From positions 21,488,162-21,552,161 of the forward strand of contig OU612067.1 in assembly GCA_914767715.1 (NCBI GenBank): a DNA stretch of 64,000 nt, written 5' to 3'. This DNA is from Membranipora membranacea (taxonomy: Eukaryota > Bryozoa > Gymnolaemata > Cheilostomatida > Membraniporidae). Numbering within the stretch: position 1 is the stretch's first letter; each line of letters opens with the position of its first letter. A model generated the notes under the pieces. It made no database searches. It had not been told where the DNA came from and worked only from the letters and a program-made list of their open reading frames with translations. Shown here in pieces: positions 1-11,739 of this stretch. The position numbers were made by a program, and so were the translations under genes.

Positions 1-876
1 AATCAATGGCCATCAATGAGAAGTTGTTTGAAACCTTGGTTGCCCTTTAAGACATTGGATTGTGTAGTAACAATGATGCTTTCATTGATTTGCAGTCCAA
101 AATCTAGTTTTTGATAACTCTATAATTTTTGATCGGATTTTTAGGGATAGGGATAGAGACTGAGTTTATTACAGTCTCTGAAAAGAGAACTATGGTGTCT
201 CGACAGAGCTACAAGTTGAGTCATGTAAAATTGCTGATGTTACATAGATATGAATAAAAATTGTAAAAATAATAATACTCATATCACAGAGTTCATAAAC
301 TTTATAGCCTTTGCTTCACTGTGTTTGTTCGCAGTGTTCTTTATCAAGCTGATGGTAGGTAGTCTAAATCGATTTAGTTTTATAATACTTCGTATTCATC
401 AACATCTTGTTACCAATTCAGTGTCATTTCTATGTGAAAAAATCTATTTGGGTGAAAACTGTTCACAACAAGCCACTATATCTATGGCAATTTTCAAATC
501 TGATCGGAATTTATTGAGTTAACAACAGAAAACCTGGAATGGGGACAGCAACTCAATGATATCACCAATGCTATTACACAATTCAATGTCTTATCATCCC
601 CCACAATTAACTGCCTCAGTGCCTATGCTCCATATAGTATCCTGTCTAAGTTAGATTAAAATGTAATCAAGTGCTCAATTCTTTCCAATCATTGCATCCA
701 TCACCATATTTGCAATCGCCATGAAGAGGGGGGTCATCACAGACAAAACGCTCATTCCCTGCCTTACAGCCGTTCTGTGTTTCAGTTTATTTGAACAGAG
801 TTGTAATAGAGATTTCTATTCGGCATAATTGAACTGATGAATAGAAACTCTGTCACAGAATCATATAAGCTCTCAC
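1..876. other. Presumed intron of the minus-strand receptor paralogue
   Basis: No convincing exon is seen here. The first 50 bases are the 3' end of the TTAA-type MITE found again at 8467-8516, in the same plus-strand orientation. A short open frame at 250-522 has low complexity and no recognisable domain. Confidence 0.5.
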
Positions 877-2264
877 CGGTGTATTTGTAATTGAAGCGTA
901 TTGTATCTGCATCATCTTCAAGCCCTTCACGATATGTCTGAACCGAGATCTGACCATCAACATCTGAAGTTCTAAGAACCACATCATAACGTCTAACAGG
1001 TGTTGTGTCTCCAATTGTCAGATAATATTTCTCAGCAGATGGAGCATTGGTAACTAAATCTATTCCTTCGAACCGAACAGGAGTGTTTTTAGGAAATACT
1101 TTTATATTAGCTGAACATTTAGTTCTGATAGACGATGCATTAAAACTCGGTGGATCAGAGCTGACATATCCTGCCAAGACTGTGTCTCCTGCTGTTTGTG
1201 CCAAACCATTACAGATGAATACTGTAAAAAATAAATTTCATTTGACATGCAATTGTTAGGAGTGTAACACTATTATGTGAAACTGTGTATGAGCAAAACA
1301 ACTGTAAAAAGAAACAAAAAATAGCAGTGGAAAGCATCCCTGAAAAAAGGTTGACCGTTTTAATTCTATAACCTGCTAATCACTACCCATGTTAAATTCC
1401 ACCATTGCCAAGCTATGGAACACCTTGTATTGGATATCGCTTTAAACCCTGGTAGAGTTTAGCTGTCTCTCCAGCCTGTCAATATTTTAATTAAATACTT
1501 CATATGGACAGGCTGTTGGAACCTCAGGTGTGCTCCAACCTGCCTACAAACTGAGAGCGAATTGGCGCTGTCGTTGCAGCCTCGACCTTATGGCACACAC
1601 TATTTCGCCGCCACATTGTGGTGAGTGACTAACCCTTGAAATTTTTATCCAACTTTTTTAACCAACAGGATGAAGTGCTCTTTGATTTTACAAGCTTAAA
1701 TGGCCATGCCATTGTCAGTATAAGTTTACAGTGCGAGATTCAAGCTATTTACTAGACTCATAATGTAAGCTTTACTTTTTGGCAATCAAGAATTGGAGCT
1801 ATGCTTGTTAATACTGTTCACTACCAGGGTACTAACTGGCTGACCTACCTGAACCTACCTGTAAAGTAGAAGTTGATGATGAATGATGGTGAATTTCCTG
1901 TAGCAGTGATAGTAATTCTATCCATTTGGTTGAAGTCAAAGACATGAATTGCACTATCTTGCACAATGCAGAAGGACTGTGACATGATGTCAATGGAATA
2001 GTCAGGGCACTCATCAGCAGATTCTAAGCGTAATCCTTCAATTACAGCATATCTGTGTACTCTACCAGTTGGTTTCATTAGTGTGATGGCACATGGCGGA
2101 CTGGAGTCTCCCTCAATATGCTGTATGCTACCAAATGTACTGGTGGGTATAACTCCTGTATTCTGACACAGTTTGTGGGTCGGAAGATAAAAACTGTTGG
2201 AACACGATCTTCCCAAAATCCCAGCCACAAATAGTATTTTGAATACCAAGGGAGATCCTGCCAT
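877..2264 (-). CDS. CUB-domain receptor paralogue, 5' part (two exons; continues beyond window)
   Basis: Two minus-strand coding exons at 2264..1859 and 1221..877. Exon 1 starts at a true ATG (2262-2264) and encodes a hydrophobic signal peptide of about 22 residues, then a CUB domain with four cysteines (KLC, PPC, DEC, SFC). It ends in phase 1 at GTAGGT. Exon 2 follows a CAG acceptor, also ends in phase 1 (GTGAGA), and encodes a second CUB-like domain. Both exons are open and about 80% identical in protein to the complete plus-strand gene at 5649-11739. Exon 2 has the same length in both copies (345 nt), and the start of the intron is also alike. Sushi, membrane and tail exons would lie left of position 1, so completeness cannot be judged. 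The function is probably cell-surface recognition, inferred from the paralogue. Confidence 0.8.
1505..1605 (+). repeat. tRNA-derived SINE family A, 3' half
   Basis: The stretch carries the family hallmark, a gtgctccaacctgcc box followed by aaactgagagcgaattggcgc. The same body lies downstream of the tRNA-like head in the copies near 49.1, 54.8 and 40.0 kb. The tRNA-like head is missing. It sits in the intron between the two exons of the minus-strand receptor paralogue. Confidence 0.6.
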
Positions 2265-2284
2265 AATTGCAGTTATCAGTAGAC

Positions 2285-2760
2285 ATCCATGTAGCTAAGA
2301 AAGCTAGAACAAAAACCCGTCTATTAGCATACAAAACTTTATGTAGACCAAAACTTGAATATGCCTCCCATACGTGGTCTCCCCATCTATTAAAACATAA
2401 AGACCTCATTGAAGCTATTAACAGGAAAGCTTTCCGCTGGTGCTTTTGTTACAGAAAGTATGATAGCATTAGTCATCACATGTTTGCTAATAACTGGCCC
2501 ACCTTGGAAACAAGGCAGGCCAATCGTGATTTAGATATGTACATGCGTATACTTTCAGATCAAGCCGCTGTGGACAAAGACAAATATACGCCCCACCAAA
2601 GCGAACAGCATGACACAAGACACGGAGCCACTAAGGGTGTCATCAACACTGACGTGAAGAAGTCCTTCTTCCAAAATAGGGTTTTCAGAGCTTCCTGATG
2701 TATTAAACCTCTGAATAACTGCATTTACACTATTGACTAGCAAACGAAATTATCCCGGCT
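2285..2760 (+). mobile_element. Non-LTR retrotransposon (LINE) reverse transcriptase C-terminal fragment
   Basis: An open frame from 2267 to 2698 reads like the region just after the reverse-transcriptase fingers/palm of LINE-type elements: AYKTLCRPKLEYASHTWSP, then a basic helix, a NNWPTLETRQ segment, and a C-terminal K(S)FF motif. Such segments are typical of CR1/RTE/Jockey-like ORF2 ends. The catalytic YADD region is absent, so the copy is 5'-truncated and dead. Its left end abuts the start codon of the minus-strand receptor paralogue, only about 20 bp away. Confidence 0.75.
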
Positions 2761-5573
2761 GACCTGCCCCACTATTGTCACTCATTTATTATTCATCACT
2801 GTTCCATAATAATGCATAACTTAACAAACCCTGATGCGTTGGCGCACACACACTTACCTGTAAATTTAACTATTATCTACTGAGTTCATGTTTGTCATTA
2901 CTAACAGTATTGCTTATCGTCTAACAACATAACAACTCAAAGGTTCTGGTTGCTCGAACCAATCCTTGATAACATCTCCCTATTACTCTTGCTTTGCCCT
3001 TAGTAAGCCGTGGTAGTCAGCTCGCTACAACCTGCTAATCACCGCTCACAAACTCACTAACTCTTGTAACACTATACGTTCTGCGTAATATGACTGTACC
3101 ACATATATTGCTAGTATCGCTGCTGTGGAGCCTAGACGCATATCACGATCAAGGAGTGCCCACTGCCCACCAGTGATTAATGAACGCAAGAACGCAAAAA
3201 CGTTAGAGACACAGTGCTAAATTGAAGAAATCATAGATGCTATATGAAACACATCAGCCAAAGCTTAACATAAAAAAACATTACCTCTAAGTTACAGTAG
3301 ACAAACGCTCATAAAAATCTGTACATCAAACCCTTTCATGGTTTGTTTACGTAAGTTTGTTTATAATACATTCTATCAAAACAATTTATATATTTTTATT
3401 AACTCACCTCTCTGAGATGTAAAGTAAGATAGCTTTGATGAGTCGACTAGAGTTCAGTTCAAAAGTCTTGCCTGTGACTGATGTTTTTTATTTACTGTTT
3501 CAGAATCAGGAATCAAGACTGGCTGTCACTGATCACAATGTTTTTCTGACAGTACTCTACTCCTTGATCACTTGAATTGGGAAACTCAATTTTAATAGGT
3601 CAATCATTTCAGCCTACGTAGTTATCAATACACATTTGCAGGAAAGGACAACTCTTTAATCTTTGAGCTCTTTCGATAACGAAAATAGATCCGGTCGATA
3701 TTATTATGCGAGACAAAAAATGGAATACATGCCTTTGTTCATCTCTGTTTGACACAAACGGCAAAGTCTAGTTATATTGTCATCGAGTGGACTTATCCCC
3801 TATGCAATGAATCTCTAACTCATTGCTCTATGTATATTGCCTGGCCAATTGTGTATTCATGTAGCCATGACCCTACCACTTTTTTCAGTGAGTAAATTTT
3901 GAAAAACCCCTAAAATATACATCAGTCTTATGAGTACACATCGTATGTTCATTGTTTATCAATAGCAGGTGCTCAGGAAGGCCTTTTTGTTATATGGATT
4001 ATGAAGGGAATAAACTGATGTAGCTGTTTTCCTCGGCACATTTCTGCTTGTTATATAAGGTTTAGAGTTCATAAATACATAAAAAACTTAAAGCATGTGA
4101 GCTATCTATCCTTCAGCGCCATGGCCCACTCGAAACATGCCAAATATGGGCCAGGCTCAAACAAGCAGACTCTCAACACTGCACATTCTAGATTGGTTGA
4201 GGAGGGTGAATTACCTAGTGAAACCTCGGTGTTGACAAGCTCATGGCATCTCATTTAAAAAGGATATTACTTTAAATCGCCCATTTTTTGAATTTGTTCT
4301 TGGGTAAATAATTTGCCTTAGTGGCAAGGCTGCAATGTATGTGCCAGGTTGCTCTCTGTTTGCGGGCAGGTCAGAGCACACCTGGGGTCCAACTAAACCC
4401 CAGTAGTTGATAAACTGCAGTGAGATCAGAACCCATAACCTGCAACTTATGCATGCTAAAAGAATGGCGCTTTACCTAACTGATCCGCCTCCCACTCCAT
4501 AGTTGAAGAGGTCATTAGCAAGCCTGATGATCAAAATGTGCTGTACTGTACTCACATACCATACGGTTCATTCCATACCACCACTGCCAGCACAGGTGTA
4601 TCATGATTGCATGGGCCGATTCAGGATGTATTCAGCGGAATTCCAGTGTGTCAGATATAAGAATGATTGCTATGTTGTCAAATGTCCATCCATGATTCAG
4701 TCAAACCCAAGTACACAGAGAAAGTATTATGATTTAAATTTATATGTTCGTGCTAACTGCTAATACCAATTTACCATTTAATGGATCAGCCTGAATTTGG
4801 CTCTAGAATTACCTATCCTTATACTCCAGGCTATGTGTGATCACCAGTCTAGCAGTATACCCTTGACCTGTTGAAGTATCAAACTGTGATAAGATATATA
4901 CATTCAAAGCAGCAAACATATTATGTATTGTTTTCTATTCACCATTGCGCAATTCAAACAATCAACACTGTTAAGTTCAATGTATTCCACACCAAGCTAT
5001 GCACAGCATGCACATAAAAATGATGTGTTTAGTTGGCAGGCATTCACTTAATCAGATTGACGCACAGTAGATGACAATCTGATAAAAAAATGTTCTATGT
5101 TCAATCAGTATATTCAAACAAGGAAGTGGCTCAAAAGGTTTACTTTAAAATTAAGCAGTTAGTTAGCAAATGGCCAAACTCATACTTGCCAATAGCAGGT
5201 GATCAAGACACTCGATGGTGAGAAGCTGCATAACTAAGTATACTGCTTTGATTGAATATTGGTATCTGAATTGGTAAGCATATCATGGTCATTCATTCCT
5301 GTATCTATGCTAGTTTTTTTCTGGAAGGTGAATAGGCATGATGATGGTTTATATGGTATATATCAGGCAAATTACATAATAATTAATGTGCTGGAGATCC
5401 TGTCATAAACAAATTAATGGGTAGGTTAATTGTTGCTCATCAAAAATAAAGGTGATCAATATATCGGCTGATGATATTCAATATATGAGGCCTTCATTGA
5501 AGAGGGTATCTGTGTGTCAACTAATAAAGATGACCCGCAAAAATCTAAATGTACTTAAAAGAGGAACGATCAC
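2761..5573. other. Intergenic region between the divergent receptor paralogues
   Basis: This spacer should contain the promoters of both head-to-head genes. The sequence is AT-rich. I find one SINE (4315-4500) and no further domain-bearing frame. An 86-codon frame at 4503-4763 starts at TTG, has four cysteines, and has no splice context or family resemblance. Confidence 0.45.
4315..4500 (-). repeat. tRNA-derived SINE family A, diverged copy
   Basis: Read on the minus strand it has a degraded tRNA-like head, then the body ggtgtgctctgacctgcccgc and a gagagcaacctggca segment matching the copy at 54790-55012. The B-box is decayed (gttctgatctc). Confidence 0.6.
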
Positions 5574-5648
5574 TTGAGATTGCTATCTACTTCTAGGTAT
5601 ACCTGTAGAGGGAAACTGGACATATCAAAGCAATTGAAGCCAAAAAAG

Positions 5649-8600
5649 ATGTTGAGCGCTTCCTCTACAGTAAAACGCTGCCTTGGGCGAAATTTAACTG
5701 TCTTCATTTGCGGAAGAACAATTGCTGCTTTCGTATTTTTCCCACTCATTATATGTACAACTTCACAGCTTCCAACTCACAAACTGTGTGAGAACACAGG
5801 AGTTATACCCACCAGTACATTTGGTAGCATACAGTACACTAGGAGAGACTCCAGTCCGCCATGTACCATCACTCTTATGAAGCCAACTGGTAGAGTACAC
5901 AGATATGCTGTTATTGAAGGAATACGTTTAGGATTTGTTGATGAATGTCCTGACTATAACGTAACAGTTATGTCACAGTCCTTCTGTATTATACAAGATA
6001 GTGAACTTCATGTCTTTGACTTCAACCAAATGGATCGAATTACTATCACTGTTACTGGAGATATACCATCATTTAGCATTAACTTCTACTTTACAGGTAG
6101 GTAAAGGTAGGTCAGCCAGTAAAGACCCTTGTTGTGGACAGTACTAACTAGCTCTTTGTATCATGATCCTGGCCTAAGACAATGTCACAATTAGTCTGAG
6201 CCCCACAGACTCTTGCCCCCCTGTCCAACGGCCCCCCCCCGGCAACGGTATTGTCCTTGATTAGGTACAGATACAAATCTTCTGTTTCAGCACCTCTTAA
6301 AGACTTTGTTTGAGGCTGCTCTTTTGTATCACATCTTATTCTCCATATTTTATTCTATCATGTGAGCGATTTTCAGCTTTATAATCCAAATATTGAGGAA
6401 GTTATGGCCTCTCAAACTTCCAAGGTGACGGCAATTTATCGGCAGTAAGAATCAGCCGGCAATCCCTAGGGTACGTCACTAATATTGATGATCAAAATGT
6501 TCAAATCTGTAACGGTCTCGAACCCAGGTCCAAATGGCTTTGCAGGCGACGCCGCTAATACTTGGCTATATTGTCTACTGGCTAACCTAGTTGGTCCAAG
6601 TGGCGTGATGGGTTGCCTATAGGTATTGGGACCCGGGTTCGATTCCCACCCAGGTCTGAATTTTGATCATCATCTTATCTGTGTGATTATTAGTGTATTA
6701 ACTAATAACTCATAATGTCTATGCCACATGTCTATGGTTGTGACATACCCCAGGGGAAACATCCGCTTATTCCAAATGCCGATTGAAGGCAATCACCCTG
6801 GAAGTTTGAGAGGCCATAACTACCTCAATATTTGGATTCTAAAGCTGAAAATCGCTTACATGATAGAATAAAATATGGAGAATAAGATGTGATACAAAAG
6901 AGCAGCCTCAAACAAAGTCTTTAATGATTGACAAAAAAAACCGAGGGAGGTGGGGCAACTAATACGCCGTTGCTAAAGCAATAATTTGTAGACACTGGTC
7001 CTTCCAAACATCGATGATAAAGAATCTGAGGCCCAGTCTTAGGTTCTAATTTTATTGTTGAGCCTACCTCAATTGAGCCTTAATCCTTATCCTATAGCGT
7101 AATATAATCTGGCTGAATTTTAGGGCTGACTTATCTTAGCCAGTGTTTTAATAGACTCACCAACCAGGAGAGGTTAACTCCTAAATATACAACTCGTTGT
7201 CCTTCTGTAGAGGGCTATAGATATATAGAAATAATTATAGAGCTAAGGTAGTTATAGAGATGCTTTCTCCTGAGGCTTACAGCTCTTAAAGCTTATCGCT
7301 TCCACATGACAATCAACCTTGGCTGATGTTAATATGGTAGCCACCAAAATGTTTTTTTTTCTAACTTACGTTCAACTATAGATGCTATGATACACACATG
7401 GTGAATGTTGATGACACTTTATATAATCTATATTTTTTTTATTCCATTGTGAGGCCAAGCAATAACATGTTATCAATATTTTATTTTTAACAGTATTCAT
7501 CTGTAATGGTTTGGCACAAACAGCAGGAGACACAGTCTTGGCAGGATATGTCAGTTCTGATCTACCAAGTACTGGAATATCGTCTATCCGAACATCATGT
7601 TCAACTAATATGAAATTGTTTCCTGCAAACACTTCTGTTCGGTTCGAAGCAATAGATTTTATTTACAATGCTCCATCTTCCGAGGATTATTATTTGGCAA
7701 TCGGAGACTCAAGACCTGTTAGACTCAATGATGTAGTTCTTAGAACTTCAGACAATGATGGCCAGATCGTGGTACAGACATATCGTGAAGGGATTGAAGA
7801 TGATGAAGACACAGTACGCTTCAATTACAAATACACCGGTGAGAATATGAGACAATCCAGGATCAGTTCTTTGATTGAACTTTTGGGGATTCCAAAGAAT
7901 GGTAAATGGCATGTTGATACTTTAGCAGTTGGGGGACAAATAAAAACCGGGTCGTGCAAAATATCTTTGAAAAATTATATCTGTGTAAATTTTCATCTGG
8001 CCATATAGTGCATTTGTAGAGCCCGCGTAGCAACCTTATATGATTGTGGGTTCGAGACAAACTCAGTTTTACTTGTGACCTTGTGTCATCTAAGCTTGTG
8101 CATTCTGATAAAATAATAGAGCTCAAATATATGGAGATGGTAGATCCTGGAGCCAAGGTTTTGCGGCAATGCATTAATGGGTAGCAAATAATGTGCTGGG
8201 CAGCATCAGCTTTGTGCATTACGCGATGCAAAACTCAAAATGGTTGCTGACTCTAAGCTGGGTAACACTTCAGTTTAGGGGAGGATCCAAGAATAATTAT
8301 AGACCACAGGCTAAATAATAACAGGAACAGGAAACTGCTATGTGGTATTCTCTTTTAGCTGAGTTTGAGTACCTGATGGAAGAAATGTCTCACAAGAATT
8401 CTGGCTGAATAATCATCCGAATTATATTTTGTCTTTTTCCCCATGCAGAAGGTGCAATCTGCTATTAATCAATGGCTATCAATGAGAAGTTGTTTGAAAC
8501 CTTGGTTGCCCTTTAAATGAGATATGATACAAGAAAATGTAATGGTATAGCATGGCATTCTCAATCATAATACTACAAGTTTCAGCATGGTGTGTTAATA

Positions 8601-11600
8601 TTTCCTCTGATTCAATACATTGTGCTCTGTATGTACACACAAAATGCCAGAATCTTCCGCTGGTGACCAACTACTGCTACGTTATTCCAATATTTTCAAA
8701 GGAGTTAAATTTTGTTGGAATTACCATTATGCAAATGTTCTGTCATGGGTACTACAGGCCACTACACAGATTTTTTTTTCATTCCAGTGCTCCAGTGTGA
8801 CACAGCTCCTCAGATGAACAGAACTACATCATCACCCACACCTATTAACACACCTATCTTACCTGGTACTGTGGTGGATTATCAGTGTATAACAGATTAC
8901 AATTTAAGTGATGACTCACCCTCTTCTATCAGCTGTGATGTCAATGATGCACAGAAGGTTGCAGAATGGTCTGGTGTGGAGTTGATAAAATGTGTACCAG
9001 GTAGCCTATTGTTCTTTCTCAAAGCCTTATTTTGTATCAATCATAATTCAATTTGCAAATAATGACAAGGCAATCTTGCTATTGATTTGGCCAGTTATCA
9101 CTCCGGAAAGTATTAGCAACATATTTGCATAATGGGTGCTACCTACTGCTGTCAACAGATCGCAGTTCCTCGCTTTTCTTCTCGATGTTTTATGGTAACT
9201 GTTTTTCAGTGCCCTGGTGCATCAAGAGCCCAACTGTACCACAAAATGCTATCCAAACAGTAGTGAGTAAGAACCGTACCATATCTCTGGAATGTGATGA
9301 AGGATATGAGTCTGCTGGTCAGCAGTCTGTTATCATCACTTGTAACTCTACAGATGAGGATAACATACCTTGGACATGGAATGATACGGATATCAGTGAA
9401 CGGCTGGAGTGTCAGCGAGGTGAGTTCGCTTTCTGAAAAGACGGATGGCTAAATGAATTGATGAAATATGGTAAACAGCTGTTGCATCCGCAAGCGGAAC
9501 GATTCAGATTTGATTGATTTTTTCTAATGCCGGTGTGGTAATGATGCCCTCTGTCTTTGCACGGTAGCTGTCTCTATGAATATTCAGAAGAGGCAGAAAA
9601 ATTCCCGACAATCAAATCTCAAACATCACAACTTTTGTATTTTCGTTCACACAGTGCAGTGTGACTTGAGAGAAATCTACAATATAAGCAATGGCAGTTT
9701 GGACAATCTTACACAAGTATACAGGTATGGAGACACAGTTGAGTATAACTGTGATGAAGGATTTACAAAGACAGTGACAGAGAACGTGAGATGTATGAGT
9801 AATAAAACGTGGTCAGCTGTACCTCGCTGCAAGGAAGGTATTACAATTGTGTTTCTTTTATATTGCCATTTCTTGTATGACGTTGGGGCAGTGCAGTTTC
9901 AACAGCGTTTACTCATTTTCATCAAACCTGCCAGCATCATGGGTAGTTGACCAAATTGACCTCATCTGACCAGTTGAAACCATGTTGCGAGCTAGCTAGT
10001 CTTTATTGTAAATTGCTCTTCTTTCTTATTTGATATTTGTATCCTAGTTAGTATCCCATATTCCTGATATTCACCTAACTCGACCTTTTTAACTAATGTT
10101 ATTTGCAAAGCCGCATGGAAGATTAAGATGTAAAGTTTGTTACCATCAGAGATATGATTGCCAATACTGCTTATGTAGTCTTACTGTTTTGGAGAGATAC
10201 AAATTATTATTGGCCTTTTTTTGTAATGTTGATAGTCATAACTTTGATGTGCGTGTGTGCTATCGATGTGCTCTTGTGACTTTTTCTAGCTCTTTGTAAC
10301 CCTCTGTCTTCAATTCCACATGGTTACTTAAAGATGCTCAACAGTGAAGAGACTGTTTCCTATTCAGCCGGGACTTTACTTATAGTGAAGTGTGCAGAAG
10401 GATACAAAGTAGAAGGAGAAGAAGTTATTCTGTGCTATCACGGAGATTGGACGAGTGTTGATCAAGAGTCATTGCAAGGAGTTCCAACATGTGTAGCCAC
10501 AAGTAATGAGAAATATACAGCTGTTGCCTCATGAAATATAAATCAAACATTGATGAAGAGATATCTACATTCAAGCCTCCAATGATTTGGAAACCCTGTC
10601 TAACAGGGTATTCAATGGTGCAGACTCTGAATCAAAAATCATTTTTATCCTAACAGAAAACTGTCTATTATCCTAAAGAAAACATTCATGCATGATAATA
10701 CTGTTATTTCCTTTATAGGTGATGCTCGAGTTGCAATTTTAGGCTCTATGTTTGGTGTTGTTCTTGCGGCTCTTGTTGCTGTTTCTGCTCTGGCAGTTAT
10801 CAAGATTCGAAGGTAGGAGTCAGATTTAACCTTGTTTACGTTTCCTCACTGGTTACCATCTCAGCTATTATTGGTTTTGTCTGACTGTACTGTCATCCTA
10901 GCCGGTAGTGACAAGCTTCTAAGTGAAGGGGGACAAAGCTTATCTCTTGGCCAAGAGTCTACAAGCTCTCCCTTCCCACCCCCCCCCCCTCCCCCTACAA
11001 CAAAGCTTGTCAAGACAAGTTATCAATTTTAGTCCAATTTCTACCATTGTTTTCCAGATTGAGTGTGTCATCCCAAAAATCCCAGAAAGCAGCCTCAAAG
11101 GGTAGGCCTATAACAAATGGTAAGCATACAATCACGAGCTCATCTTATTTTAATCGAATTGAACTTCACCAAACAAACCAAACAGCTCAGTTTCTCTGTG
11201 TGTCTGTTCTGATCCACATTGAGTTTTAATGGATTTTACTCTTATTCTCATTGCTTAGATTTGTCAGTCACATGCATGTGAAAGGAAAGTATTTTATCAA
11301 CCTATATTTCTGATACATGTAAGCACCACTAAAAGTTCGACTTATTAAACCAAAATAAATTATTTTAAGCTGGTGAGGCGAGGTTGATACTGTCATTGTG
11401 CCCCACTTGCTAAAATAACTTGATCATTAGTTGAAACGAAAGTATCAGATCTTGCCAAACTTTGATACACCAGAATAATCACACTGCTTTGTATTTGAAT
11501 TTTTAGATGAACATAACAATCATGTTGAATATGAGGATGTGGTCTCAGCCCCATCAAGGCTAAATTCAACATTTACACCAGATCAGCCCAGCACTAGAGC

Positions 11601-11739
11601 AACCACATACGAGAATACTCAGATAGGTACGGGAGGTGAAGCACCAGAATATGTACAGATGAATGCTGGACAGTATGAAATGGTGAACAAAGATGATAGT
11701 AGTAATGATCAACATGTGTATACATCACTCAATAATTGA
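5649..11739 (+). CDS. CUB-CUB-sushi(4)-TM receptor with multi-tyrosine cytoplasmic tail
   Basis: Complete nine-exon model: 5649-6096, 7494-7838, 8788-9000, 9210-9419, 9655-9837, 10290-10502, 10719-10812, 11058-11119, 11507-11739. Phases agree at all eight introns (six in phase 1, then 2, then 1) and the 2001 coding bases give 666 aa plus TGA. Residues 1-40 hold the signal segment. About 41-149 is a four-cysteine CUB domain. About 150-264 is a CUB-like domain with only two cysteines. About 265-537 is four sushi (CCP) domains, one per phase-1 exon. About 542-564 is a membrane helix. The tail has Y598 (VEYEDV, ITIM-like), Y624 (YENT, Grb2-SH2 type), Y638 (YVQM, PI3K type), Y646 (YEMV) and Y661 (YTSL). 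It is a type I surface receptor; the ligand is unknown. The signal segment could instead be a separate upstream exon, because homology to the paralogue begins at the LPTHK codons just after a CACAG, and the first ATG is therefore uncertain. The 10502 donor (GTAATG) is the weakest junction. Confidence 0.88.
6301..6920. mobile_element. 620-bp TTAA-flanked foldback element
   Basis: The outer arms 6301-6424 and 6798-6920 are reverse complements over about 122 bp and are nearly identical. The element is bounded on both sides by TTAA (6297-6300 and 6921-6924), the target duplication typical of piggyBac-superfamily transposition. The centre has no coding capacity but holds tRNA B-box-like motifs facing opposite ways (near 6522-6545 minus and 6640-6655 plus). 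It sits in intron 1 of the plus-strand receptor. It is a non-autonomous element whose mobilising transposase is not in the window. Confidence 0.8.
8140..8516 (+). mobile_element. TTAA-type MITE copy
   Basis: About 370 bp, matching the copies at 15826-16193 and 15041-15387 along its whole length. It shares the blocks aatgtgctgggcagcatcag and cacttcagtttaggggagg and ends in ggttgccctttaa. The left end has decayed. It lies in intron 2 of the receptor gene and has no coding capacity. Confidence 0.75.
10568..10672 (+). repeat. Solo arm of the 509-bp foldback family
   Basis: Matches one arm of the element at 50225-50733, including the block aatgatttggaaaccctg and the terminal motif agaaaactgtct. 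It lies in the 10503-10718 intron just before the receptor membrane exon, so it may be an internally deleted copy. Confidence 0.65.

Noticed and set aside
2267-2698. Plus-strand 143-codon frame as a host gene
   Set aside because: It reads as a LINE reverse-transcriptase C-terminus, lacks the catalytic region and has no splice context; reported as a mobile-element fragment.
4503-4763. 86-codon plus-strand frame with four cysteines
   Set aside because: It starts at TTG right after a SINE, has no signal peptide, splice signals or family resemblance, and is within chance length.
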